From positions 1,550,001 to 1,614,000 of the forward strand of contig OY752147.1 in assembly GCA_963573315.1 (NCBI GenBank): a stretch of DNA of 64,000 nt, in the 5' to 3' direction. The notes under the pieces were generated by a model. It searched no databases. It was given only the letters and a program-made list of their open reading frames with translations, and was not told where the DNA came from. The position numbers and the translations under genes are program-made. This stretch comes from Entomortierella parvispora. Lineage: Eukaryota; Mortierellomycota; Mortierellomycetes; Mortierellales; Mortierellaceae. Below are positions 44,447 to 54,429 of this stretch, one piece after another. Positions within the stretch are counted from its first letter, which is position 1. Each line of letters starts with the position of its first letter.

Positions 44447-47400
44447 ATGGCATCGCAGGCGAGGCCATCGACACATCGCACCCTGGACTGGGATGCCATT
44501 ACGCCCCTCTCGGAACAACAACGACAAGGAGTTCTCGAGCTAAAGGATGCATGTGCGGACCTACCTTTGCCTCCAAATGCAAGTATCTCTTCCTTCGTCA
44601 GCTTGAAGCTCGTCATTCCAAACCCCATGTCTAGTTGCATGTCATGACCTTGGACCTAACCCTCCATTCATTACATACGCTACCCTTAGTTGGCTGCAGA
44701 GATCAGTTCTCCTCTGCCTTTTGCAAAGTCAGGAAGTATAGCTGGAGACTCGCCGCAACCCAGTTCATCATTGGGAGTCAAGCAACCTGGACAGTCTCAG
44801 CACCTCATGCCATCACCTGCACTCTCACCGAGATCCATTCCGGGAAAGGAATCGAGCCCCCTTCCACGCTCCAGGCTTGGGGGCATCGCTCCTGTCGACG
44901 GCATCACTGTGGAGAAGCATGAAACCGAACAGATAAAGCCTATTGAGACGACACAACAGTTTTTGGATTGGTTCTCGGGAATTGAGGGCAAGATGGAGCG
45001 CGATCAGGAAGATGTTTACAGGAACTACCTGGCGGTTGTTATCATGTACAGGGAAGCGTGTGACGGATTTTTGGCCCAGATTGACGAAACGTCGGAATGT
45101 TTCAAGAGCCTGGAGGGTCACTATGCTTTTGTGGAAGAGAAGACGCGTGCACTCCAAGTGGCCTGTGAAAATCTGTTGCTGGAGCAGGTAATGACGCGCG
45201 AACCTCCACCTCGCCTCAGTGAGGATTGCTCAAAAGACTAACTGTCGCCTATCCTCAATGAAATGTCTAGACCAACTTGCAAACTCTGGCCGACCTTATG
45301 GCTTCGAAACTCTCATACTTTCATCAATTGGAGGCCGTCACGCGCCTGTTCAACGCTCCAGGGGATGATGTGTGTCTTCGTCCTGAATTTGCTCCGATGC
45401 TCAAAAAACTTGACGAGTGCCTGACCTATGTTCAAGAAAACGTAAGAGCCTCCCGTCCTTGATGAATACTGATTTGTATCGTTTGTCACGCCGATGTACG
45501 GATTTATTTTCTAATGGCTTCCGCGTCACTTTGCTCCATCCTCGATGTCACAGCTGAAATACAAAGACTCGGAACTATATCAGATGCGATTCCGCCAATG
45601 CATGACGCGAGGAATGACCCTCATCAAGATGCACCTTATCACAAAACTACGAGCATTGAGTCTTGAAGTCAATACAAAGAAGCCTGTTCTTGCAAAGGGG
45701 GAGTCCCTCAAACCCGCCATGGTAACGGCGCTATTCTATGTCAAGTTCAGGACGATTGCACCCCCATTGAAAACCTTGGTGGCAGAGCTGGAAGACAGGT
45801 GTATTTCTCATAAAGAGTAAGCGTAGACTTGCACAGAATCAGGAGTGCAGAACTTGCTCCCGAGCTCCCATTCTAACAGCGTTCTTTAATCTCACCCTAG
45901 ATATAACTCGCTTTTAAACGACTGTTATAATTGCTACTTTTCAGTGCGCCAACAACACCTCGCACCCATGATTGTTTCCAAAATTCAGGAAATGGGACCC
46001 AGCCAAAAGGACAAGCTCATGTTTGTAAGCGAAATAATTGGACTTTAAACATTCATTGAATCGAATACCCTTTCTAACCCCTCCGAGCTGTGTTTGTGTG
46101 AATGCCCAACTAGGCCCGTAATGGATTGGCATACCTGACTTCCGTTTGCATGGACGAGTACTCGCTCTTTTACAACTTTTTCAACACTGGAGAAAACGAG
46201 CTATAGTAGGACTTTGCCTTGCAATACTCTTCAGTTGTGCTTGTACAGAGTACCTTGAGACTAATAGAATTCTATATTACTCCTTTGTAGCGGCTATTTG
46301 GATACGCTTATTGGATATCTGTATGACTACCTACGACCAAGAATTATCCACGAGAATAAGATCGACATCTTGTCCGAGCTGTGTGTGGTCATGAACATTC
46401 AACAATCTGACATTCCCAGTAAGTGGCCTATGAAAGTCTCATAAGTTCTGTCCTCACGTTCAACCTTCTAACTCGGCTTTCTACCATTAAATGATGTAGT
46501 TGACGAAAATTCGCATTTGGCGTTTGGATATCTAATCCGAAATATGTTGCAGGATACTCAACAGCGTCTCGTGTACCGTGCTCAGGCGTTTATTCGATCC
46601 GAAATCCAAAACTTCAAGCCTACGCCAAAGACGCTCGATTATCCAGCAAATCTTCAAGGTAACTCTTTTAATCTGCTGTTGTAACTCCTTTGACCTACTC
46701 CTCCTAACACTTTCAAATGCATAGCTCCTCCTCCGCTTCCTTCAGGATCGGATGCGCTATCGAGATCTGTCTCCTCTCAACATATCCATCGAGCATCCGA
46801 TGCAGAGAGCATTGCAGAGTCCATTCCTGAAGTCTCGTCACCTACACCCTCTCTTGCAGGAAGCATCAATGGCGGCTATTTCTCCTCACCTACGTTACAA
46901 CAATTTGATGAATCTGCAGAGATGTATCATGGCTGGTTCCCAACCTTGCAACGGACCCTTTGGCTGCTCACAAAGATTTATAAGTGCGTGGACCAAACCA
47001 TTTTTGATGATCTCTCTCAGGAAGCACTCTCCAAATGTTTGTTATCTTTGAACCAAGCATCGACCCTTATTCGTGAAACTAAGGATCAGGTCGATGGACG
47101 CCTGTTTTTGATTAAGCATTTGTTGATCCTGAAAGAGCAGATTGCGCCTTTTGAGGGCAACTTTGTTCATACGACCAAGGAAGTCGACTTCACAAGGATG
47201 ACGGATGCCATTACAACACTATTCCGAGACAGAACTAACCTGCTCAGTCTTGGGTCCTGGTTTGGGGCAGTGTCTCAGACTATCACACCTACTCTTGTGG
47301 ACAGCCATTTGGACGCCAGGCAAGAGATTGACCGCGACTTGAAGCTGGTGTGCGAAACATTTATTCTCGAGATGGGCAAATCCGCAGTGCACTGTCTAGC

Positions 47401-47966
47401 GGAATTCATGAACAAAGTGGCTGGATTCCGCATTCGGGCGGGTGTTGAGGCTCAGCGAGAACAAGATCCTTCGACAAACAGTGGATTGATGCGACGACCG
47501 CCCATGCTACTGAAGGATAAACCGTTTGCTAGACCAGAAGAGCTCCAGAGGATTATGGTCGACTTTAAGGACACGGTACCGCCCAGAATCCAATGGACGG
47601 TGCGAAAGCTGTCGACCTACCTGAAGGACCCGAACACGGAGATGATCTTGATGCGACCCATTCAGGTAGAGTTGTGGTGCCACACTGTTTGTTGATATCA
47701 TGTTGGAACAATTTTTAGATCTAATCTCATCTCGCGCTTCATAGTCCTTCATCCTCGAGTCGTACCAGTCGTTCTATGATACAATCCTGTACGAATATGA
47801 CCCGGCTTTGACATACAAGGCTTCCCAGACGCCAGAAGGCCATCGCAACATCAAGCATGATGGGATGCAATGTCTTGAACCAACTGAAACGATTGCGGCC
47901 TGGGTCACAGGCTTGGTCCGCAGCGAGCTCAAGAAGAACAACCCAGATTTTGACTTGGATGCCTAG
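44447..47966 (+). CDS. COG3: Conserved oligomeric Golgi complex subunit 3
   Basis: Ten exons: 44447-44578, 44690-45187, 45271-45441, 45554-45798, 45901-46024, 46114-46205, 46291-46418, 46500-46658, 46725-47665 and 47745-47966. All phases agree and the product has about 903 residues. The N-terminal part has the Sec34/COG3 pattern: QQFLDWFSGIEGKMERDQED, an extended coiled coil (CFKSLEGHYAFVEEKTRALQ), then LADLMASKLSYFHQLEAVTR and DECLTYVQENLKYKDSELYQ. The C-terminal half has SGYLIRNMLQ-like and GRLFLIKHLLILKEQIAPFE helices. COG tethers intra-Golgi recycling vesicles; subunit 3 belongs to lobe A. The first intron uses either a GC donor (GCAAGT at 44579) or a GT donor at 44583 with the CAG ending at 44699. 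Both keep the frame. An AATAAA lies 21 bp after the stop. Confidence 0.92.
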
Positions 47967-48238
47967 ATTGATGGCCGCCCACTACCAATAAAAGACCCAG
48001 CTAAATATTCCCCATTGTTTATAGCACCAAACCCACTGGATTGCCACTGGCGCAAGTACAATGCGCCTGCTCTCAGGCGCAGCCTAAAACGACGCCTTTG
48101 GCGCCATGTCGCCTGCAGGTCACAATTTTTCCCCTTTTTGCTTCCAACTTTCCCCTTGTACACTGGCTTTTCCAACCGCTTTTCATCCGTCTCCTTTTCT
48201 TCCCAACTTTTTCTTCCTCTCTCTTTCTCTCCCTCCTA

Positions 48239-50392
48239 ATGGAAGACATGGAGCGCGTCAGCGTCCTTGACATCCCTGAGCTGGTATCCATCGTCGCCTC
48301 ATGGCTCTCCCCACACGACTTGACAGTCTGTATGCGAGTGAACTCGACCTGGGCGGAGAACCTCCGGCCGCTCCTGTATGAAAACATCAAAGTTGTTGAC
48401 TTTGACCTCTACTCTCACAAGTCTCGACGAGTGATGCGATTCCCTCTACCAGACCTCTGGCGCTTTGCTTGCCAACAAACTGATGGGGAGGCGCGGTTAA
48501 AGGAAATGAACCTGTTAGACTTCAACATGTTCCAGCGCCAAGATGACCTCAGCGGATTGGTACAAGAGGGCACAGTGAAGGACGGACAGCCACAGCCACA
48601 AACGCCGCGAGGACAGAAACGATCGCAGGAAAGGGCGGAGGACCCAGCCAAACCAATACCGGCACTGGCACAGAAGCAAGAGCAAGAAGAGAAAGAACGT
48701 CCTAACGATAGTAATGAATCGACCGCAAAAGCAACGACCGCGACGACAACCACAACCACACCGACCACGGAAAAAGATCATCAAAAGGATCCCTCAAAAC
48801 TTTTATTTCCTAATCTATTACAGTCGCCTCTAACACTCGATGCTAATCTCACTCGACCGACTGGAAGCTACTCCAGGGAAGCAGAGATGTTCCGACGACC
48901 GGTTGGTTATGGCGGCCAGCACGTGCACAAGTATGGGCAGTTTATCCGCACCCTGACCGTGGCTCACCCTCATTCACTTATCTACGTGGGCAAGCACTGC
49001 ACCAACCTCAGGGAACTCTCAGTCTACAACTGGATGTCACTTGACAAGTCGTGTCGCTACGAACTCGGACCGAAACTGTCTGATCGCTGGCAAAACTTTT
49101 GGAGATCGAGGGACCAAGAAAAGATGCTTCAGATATGGATCAAGGTCCTGGAAAGGAACCCCCACTTGCAGGTGGTGAGGCTGGAGCTGGCTTTGGTCCC
49201 CATCGGAGGTTTGACGCGGCTGGCGATGGTTCTGGCAAAACTTGAACATCTTCACGAGATTGAGGTTTTTGATTCGGGGGTGGACCGAAGAGTCGAAGTG
49301 GTCTTGGACTATTGCCACTCAGTTAACAAATTTACCTGGACAACGATCGAGGGCAAGGGCAAGGTGGCTCTTGGTAGGACATATAGTGAGCGACAAAAAC
49401 ACAATGCATCCCTCTTTGGAAGGACTCGGATCTGGAAGGGATACATGAAAGAACAACCTCTATGCACCGAGGAACTCGGGGGTAACCGTCGGCCTACTGG
49501 GATCCAGAGCCTGGACCTTACCGGACTCACAACACAGACGTCCCTCGCCAATATCAGGCGGTTCTTGTTCAGGATGCCACAGCTGAAATGTCTGCGGGGA
49601 CCCAAGTGCTACCAGATTCAACGCTTCTTGGCAGTGATCTTTGGCGGGGAAATCACATCTCTCTGTCCCTTGCTGGAACGTTTGGAATTGACCACCACCC
49701 GTAAAGAAGATAGTATCTCTGTATCAACTCTCATTTCGCAGTTCAGGAACCGTACCAATTTCACCAGCCTCCGATTTTTCAACATGCCAGGTGAGTTTGG
49801 GGAATCGTTATACCTCACTGCTGAGGAGGTGGGGCAGGGATTATTAGAATTTGTGGAGCACTCTAGAGCAGTGTTTTCCCCCAGTCGATGGATGCAGTTG
49901 AACGTGACAAGAGTATGTATGAACCTCCGGATCCTCGATCTCGAATCACGCCCCATGTCTGTTCTCGACTATCTGTCCCTGCAATGGTCCTGTCAAGGTT
50001 CCCTGGTCAAACTTCGGATCACCATTTGTTGCGACGCTCAAACCGTTTATGATTCAAAGCCATCACCGTCGACTATTTCTTCTACTGCTTGTGCCTCCTC
50101 CTTCTCCTCTTCTTCTTCCTCTTCAGAATCAGGCTTACCAGTAACTGAACTGATTAGCAAGGAATCCTCCTCTAACACCTCCGAGGATGGAAGGGCTGCA
50201 GTACAGAAGCGTATTTTCAATCACTTGCTGCCCCTGGTCCGACTCGAGACGCTGCATCTGTGCAAGGGTACGTGGAACGTGAAACTGCCTAGCTTTCCCT
50301 TTGTGATGGATCTAGAAGCGACCAAGCAACTCGGAAGACTGAGGCGGTTGGAGGAGTTGCTGGTTCATGACAAGCGCCATGCACTTGCTTGA
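48239..50392 (+). CDS. F-box protein, first of a tandem pair
   Basis: 717 residues from the ATG at 48239. The frame is open further upstream, but that part is a hydrophobic Phe/Pro/Leu leader, and the F-box begins right after this Met (MEDMERVSVLDIPELVSIVA, SWLSPHDLTVCMRVN, STW). Residues 130-200 are a charged Gln/Lys/Thr linker. RPVGYGGQHVHKYGQFIRTL introduces the leucine-rich body (LREL, LHEIEVFDSGVDRRVEVVLD, LECLRGPK, LERLEL). A Ser-rich patch lies near residue 610-640. The adjacent gene at 50616 is a clear paralogue of the same order. The F-box binds Skp1; the LRR part would choose the substrate. Two AATAAA motifs follow the stop (about 50408 and 50445). Confidence 0.82.
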   Translation: MEDMERVSVLDIPELVSIVASWLSPHDLTVCMRVNSTWAENLRPLLYENIKVVDFDLYSHKSRRVMRFPLPDLWRFACQQTDGEARLKEMNLLDFNMFQRQDDLSGLVQEGTVKDGQPQPQTPRGQKRSQERAEDPAKPIPALAQKQEQEEKERPNDSNESTAKATTATTTTTTPTTEKDHQKDPSKLLFPNLLQSPLTLDANLTRPTGSYSREAEMFRRPVGYGGQHVHKYGQFIRTLTVAHPHSLIYVGKHCTNLRELSVYNWMSLDKSCRYELGPKLSDRWQNFWRSRDQEKMLQIWIKVLERNPHLQVVRLELALVPIGGLTRLAMVLAKLEHLHEIEVFDSGVDRRVEVVLDYCHSVNKFTWTTIEGKGKVALGRTYSERQKHNASLFGRTRIWKGYMKEQPLCTEELGGNRRPTGIQSLDLTGLTTQTSLANIRRFLFRMPQLKCLRGPKCYQIQRFLAVIFGGEITSLCPLLERLELTTTRKEDSISVSTLISQFRNRTNFTSLRFFNMPGEFGESLYLTAEEVGQGLLEFVEHSRAVFSPSRWMQLNVTRVCMNLRILDLESRPMSVLDYLSLQWSCQGSLVKLRITICCDAQTVYDSKPSPSTISSTACASSFSSSSSSSESGLPVTELISKESSSNTSEDGRAAVQKRIFNHLLPLVRLETLHLCKGTWNVKLPSFPFVMDLEATKQLGRLRRLEELLVHDKRHALA

Positions 50393-50615
50393 AGAAACAT
50401 GAAGAACAATAAAATGGGCCAGTTTGCCGCCAAAAAGACCAAGCAATAAAATGAAGTGGCACTGCCTCATCCACACTTTTATTTTCAAACATTACTGCTA
50501 GTCCTTCTGTTTCTCTCTTTCTCCTCTCTCCTGCTCTAGACCATTTATTTACTCTGCACCACCATTGTTTTTCATTGTTTCTGTTCCAAGGACGAGCCAA
50601 AGCCGCACTACAAGG

Positions 50616-52673
50616 ATGCATCGTGTTACCGTCGTTGATATTCCAGAGTTGACCTCCATGGTCGCCTCCTGGCTTTCACCGCACGACCTCACGGTCTGTG
50701 TCCGTGTGAACAAGCGCTGGTCCGATGGGTTTCTACCTTTTCTCTATCAAGATATCAAGGTGTATGATTTTGACCTCTACTCGCATCGATCATGTCGAGT
50801 CCCTCGGTACCCACTCTTTGACCTTTGGTCCCTTGGTCGCGATCCTCAGAACGTGAGCGAATCTCGTTTGGCAGAGATGAACATGCTGAATTTCAAGCTC
50901 TTTCAACCGGACGAGGACATTGTCATGGAGCTGCCTCATCAATCAGGATACATGCCGCCCAAAGGAGGACTGGACAAAGAAACAAGTGTTGCTTCGAGTC
51001 TGGATGACGCCAATTCTTTCAAAAAGACCAACGAATTCAGAGGTGTGGACACAGACAAAGACGCAGACACAGACACAGACAAAGACAAGGACACGGGCAC
51101 GGACTTGCCGCTTCCAAAGCTATTGTTTCCAAACCTGAGGCCATCTCCTCTGAGTCTTGGGATGGACATGACGCCTCCTGTCGGAAGTTTCTCTAGAGCT
51201 GTGGAGCAATATAGACGACCTGTTGGCTACGGCGGGCAGTTTGTCCACAAGTACGGACACTTCATCCAAACCCTGATAGTGGCCCAGCCGCAATCCCTTC
51301 AATACCTTGGCCCGCATTGCAGGAACCTCCTAGAACTCTCCGTTTACGACTGGTGCTCTATCGATCTGGCGTTCCGCAACGGTCATCTCCCCCCTTTTGT
51401 AACGGTGCCCAACGCATTCAATTGGGATGTCTTTCGACATTCAAGAGACCAAAGACGGATGCTGCATATCTGGATTGGACTCTTGAAGAGAAACCCTCAT
51501 TTGCGGGTCGTACGGTTCGAGTTGAATCTCGTCCCTGTTGGGGGTTTGGCCCAGTTTGCCCTGGCTCTCTCGAAACTGAAACATCTGGAAGAGATTGAAG
51601 TCTTTGACACGAACATGGACCGAAGAATCGAGGTACTCTTGGATCATTGTCCTGACGTCCCAAAATTCACCTGGTCCTCTGCTGGATACCGAGACAAGAC
51701 TTGGATCAGGAGGAGAGACAAGGGTAGTAGCCGCCCCATTAAATCCCCTGTCATGAGCAGGCGCCGGCTCGACAAACCAGCAAGTGACAAATTGAAGGGA
51801 GAGGAGCTTGGCGGGAATGGGCGAGCGACCCGGATCCAAACTCTGGACATGCGTGACCTACCGAGGACGATTGATGAAATGGATATCCATCGGGTCCTGG
51901 TTCGGATGCCTCAGTTGAAATGTCTATGGGTCCCTGTTCGATACATGACACGCCTTCGACTGACCTTGGTCATGCAAGGAAACCTCCTCGAGACAACATC
52001 CAAGATTAACTGCTCCTCGCTGACACGACTCGAGATCTCCCTCGACAGGATTACAAATCCTCTGTTCCTCCGACCTCTTGGGCCGCTCTTGAATGCCTGC
52101 CCGAATCTGACCAGCCTAAGACTTTACAAAATGGAACACGAGCTGGACCCTGACAAACATTTTCGGGGGACAAATCTTGACCAGCAAATACTGGAATACG
52201 AGGAACGCATGCCATCGGTTTGTCAGATCTCCAGGGGGTCCCAGCTCTCTGTGACAAAGAGGTTTTCCAACCTGAGGATCCTCAACCTTGGAACACGCCC
52301 TGTGCACCTGGATGACTTCTTTTCCATGGAATGGAATTGTAAGGACACCTTGATTGAATTGACCCTAAGTCTCTGCTGCGACCAAGCCGTTGTTCAAGCG
52401 TACAAGAGGACCATTGCCACTGGCACCGTCTCACCTATGTCTTCCTCAACACAGCTTGTCCACACGGACAAAGGAGCCTTCCTGCAACGGCGAATATTCG
52501 ACAGACTGTTGCTCTTGATTCGACTCGAGAAGTTGCGCCTACTCAAGGGACTCTGGAACGATAAAACCACCAGCTTTCCTTTCCTCATCGACCAAGAAAC
52601 AATCAACCAATTCCAAAAACTTCGATGGCTGGAAGTATTTCAAGTTCATAACATCCTGTATCCTCTTTATTGA
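50616..52673 (+). CDS. F-box protein, second of a tandem pair
   Basis: 685 residues from the ATG at 50616 (MHRVTVVDIPELTSMVASWL). The F-box and following segment match the upstream gene almost word for word (SPHDLTVCVRVNKRW; FDLYSHRSCRVPRYPLFDLW), as do RPVGYGGQFVHKYGHFIQTL and LEEIEVFDTNMDRRIEVLLD. The linker differs: a DTDKDADTDTDKDK acidic repeat replaces the Thr/Lys/Gln linker. The same LLFPNL block (LPKLLFPNLRPSPL) follows. The C-terminus (LRLLKGLWNDKTTSFPFLID) aligns with LHLCKGTWNVKLPSFPFVMD of the neighbour. The pair arose by tandem duplication and has diverged mostly in linkers and LRR surfaces. Only 223 bp separate the two. Role as an SCF substrate receptor is inferred. Confidence 0.82.
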   Translation: MHRVTVVDIPELTSMVASWLSPHDLTVCVRVNKRWSDGFLPFLYQDIKVYDFDLYSHRSCRVPRYPLFDLWSLGRDPQNVSESRLAEMNMLNFKLFQPDEDIVMELPHQSGYMPPKGGLDKETSVASSLDDANSFKKTNEFRGVDTDKDADTDTDKDKDTGTDLPLPKLLFPNLRPSPLSLGMDMTPPVGSFSRAVEQYRRPVGYGGQFVHKYGHFIQTLIVAQPQSLQYLGPHCRNLLELSVYDWCSIDLAFRNGHLPPFVTVPNAFNWDVFRHSRDQRRMLHIWIGLLKRNPHLRVVRFELNLVPVGGLAQFALALSKLKHLEEIEVFDTNMDRRIEVLLDHCPDVPKFTWSSAGYRDKTWIRRRDKGSSRPIKSPVMSRRRLDKPASDKLKGEELGGNGRATRIQTLDMRDLPRTIDEMDIHRVLVRMPQLKCLWVPVRYMTRLRLTLVMQGNLLETTSKINCSSLTRLEISLDRITNPLFLRPLGPLLNACPNLTSLRLYKMEHELDPDKHFRGTNLDQQILEYEERMPSVCQISRGSQLSVTKRFSNLRILNLGTRPVHLDDFFSMEWNCKDTLIELTLSLCCDQAVVQAYKRTIATGTVSPMSSSTQLVHTDKGAFLQRRIFDRLLLLIRLEKLRLLKGLWNDKTTSFPFLIDQETINQFQKLRWLEVFQVHNILYPLY
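51046..51100 (+). repeat. GACACA/GACAAA hexamer repeats encoding an Asp/Thr/Lys linker
   Basis: The stretch ggacacagacaaagacgcag continues as further gacaca/gacaag units in the second F-box gene and encodes the DTDKDADTDTDKDKDT linker. It is a short in-frame expansion that the first copy of the pair lacks. Confidence 0.75.
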
Positions 52674-52862
52674 AAACATACATAGAAATAATGAATTACC
52701 AAATGCCAATTGCCATCAACAAGCAAAGGAGAAAAGAGTTTGTAGAGGGTATCATGATCCCACAGGAGCATCATTTTTTTTATTTTCATTTGCAAAAAGA
52801 AATGGTCAAACAGAAGGAAAAACAAAAGAAATAAGAAAAGAAAGTAAAAGAAAGAAAAGGAT

Positions 52863-54062
52863 TTAAAGCGAGTTCTTGACGGCAGAAGCACGCTTAGCCA
52901 TCTTCATGTTGGACTTGAAGCCCATCAATCCACCACCCCAAGCCTTGCGAGCAGACTCGTTCTTCTCGGTGTAGTTGGACTTGATGGCAGAGATCAAAGA
53001 GGCGAGCTCAGCCTTGTCCTCGGCCTTGGTCTCGGTAAAGGCCAAAGCAGTGGCAGTCTTCTTGTGAACAACAGTTCCAAGACGGGCCTTGCCCTTGACA
53101 ATGCAGTAAGGGATACCCATCTTGCGGCAAAGAGCGGGCAACCAGACAACAACCTCAATGGGGTCGACATCGTCAGCAATGACGACGAGCGAGGCCTTCT
53201 TGGCCTCGACTAAAGCGGTGATGTGGTTGATACCGTACTTGACCACAAAGGGCTTCTTGGACTCTGCCTTCTCACCCTTCTCCACCTGAGCAGCAGCAGC
53301 AGCGGTCAAACGCTCCTTCTTCTCCACACGGGTTTCAGGGCGGTACTTGTTGACAAGCTTGAACAACTGGGTAGCAGTGTTCTTGTCCAAGACCTGAGTG
53401 AACTGGTTCAAAGCTGGGGGCACCTTGAGACGCTGGTTCAAGATCTTGCGCTGACGCTGAAGGCGAACATATTCGGGCCACTTGACATAGCGGGAAAGAT
53501 CCTTGATGGGCTGGACATCCTGACCGACACCAAAGTTCTTGGGGGTCTTTTCGATCAAGGGGTTGACGGGGGCCTTGGCGGCACCCTTCTTGGCAACAGG
53601 GTAAGGGGCGGGGGCAACCTTCTTGGATGCGGACTTCTTTGCAGGGGCCTGCATTGAATTATCCAACGATCACAAGTGGAAAGAGAAAGAAAAAAAGACA
53701 AAAACAAGAAAGAAAAAAAAAGTCAGGATCAAAAGCTGGTAAAGGTCATTGAGAATAGAAAGACAAAAAAGAATGAAAAGCGACCTTTCGGTGCGATCCA
53801 TCTATTTAAGTGTTTCCAGGGCTCTAAGGAAAGCAAGAGGAGCTTTGGATCTGTGAAAGGACACAAAAGAGCCAAGAACTCGTAGCTATTCCACCAGGAA
53901 CATGATCAGGCAGAGGCCATTGAGACAAGGTCCAGAGATCCGAGCGCTAGATGAGATCATCTAGGGCCTGGGTCTGTGGACAGAGTCGACACTCGAGATT
54001 GCCGTCATGGAGAAAGAAAAGAAGAACAACAAAGTGTCGCAGCCAGGCTGCTTTCATACCAT
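52863..54062 (-). CDS. RPL8: 60S ribosomal protein eL8 (L7a/L8 family)
   Basis: The main exon, 52863-53648, encodes 261 residues. Landmarks of eL8 are clear: [92 protein letters not shown] and [21 protein letters not shown] propose a first exon consisting of the ATG at 54060-54062 followed at once by GTATGA. It joins across a 411-nt intron to GCCCCTGCAAAG ([10 protein letters not shown]), which restores the usual family N-terminus. The alternative, an unspliced start at 53654, gives MQAPAKKS. A long first intron with a tiny first exon is common in ribosomal protein genes. eL8 is a large-subunit protein near the tunnel-exit side of 25S rRNA. The gene converges on the F-box pair. Confidence 0.92.
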
Positions 54063-54429
54063 TGTATTTGATCGGGGCGGTTGATGGATGTGAGGGAGTG
54101 TGAAAGGATGAAGAAAAAAAAAGAATCGACGGCAGAGTTTATACGATGTAAATATCGCTCACGTGACTGTATTTTAATCGCAAATACTGCAACTCTGCGC
54201 CACCAAAAAACGAAAGCGACAAAGAGTGCTTCGCCTCCAGGTACAAAAACCTTGGTCAAAAAAACCCCTCCATGGATGTGTTAGCAACAACCTCATTGAA
54301 ATCATTCACCACATCCATGGAGACTGACCAACTAACTGATGGGGGTTCGACCCTGTCCGCATCCTTTTTTTTTTTTTTTGGTCAAGTTTATACGTAAGAA
54401 TATTTTTTTGAACTTTGTGGCGAGTTTTT
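54063..54429. other. Intergenic region upstream of eL8
   Basis: Promoter of the eL8 gene (minus) and 3' side of the oligopeptidase gene (minus). It holds a perfect inverted repeat and a tRNA-like segment described separately, and a T17 tract at 54365-54381. No protein gene. Confidence 0.6.
54268..54322. repeat. Perfect 13-bp inverted repeat
   Basis: The left arm ctccatggatgtg (54268-54280) and right arm cacatccatggag (54310-54322) are exact reverse complements with a 29-nt spacer. Each arm contains the self-complementary ccatgg. It could form a hairpin in the 3' UTR of the oligopeptidase mRNA or act in the eL8 promoter. Confidence 0.85.
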
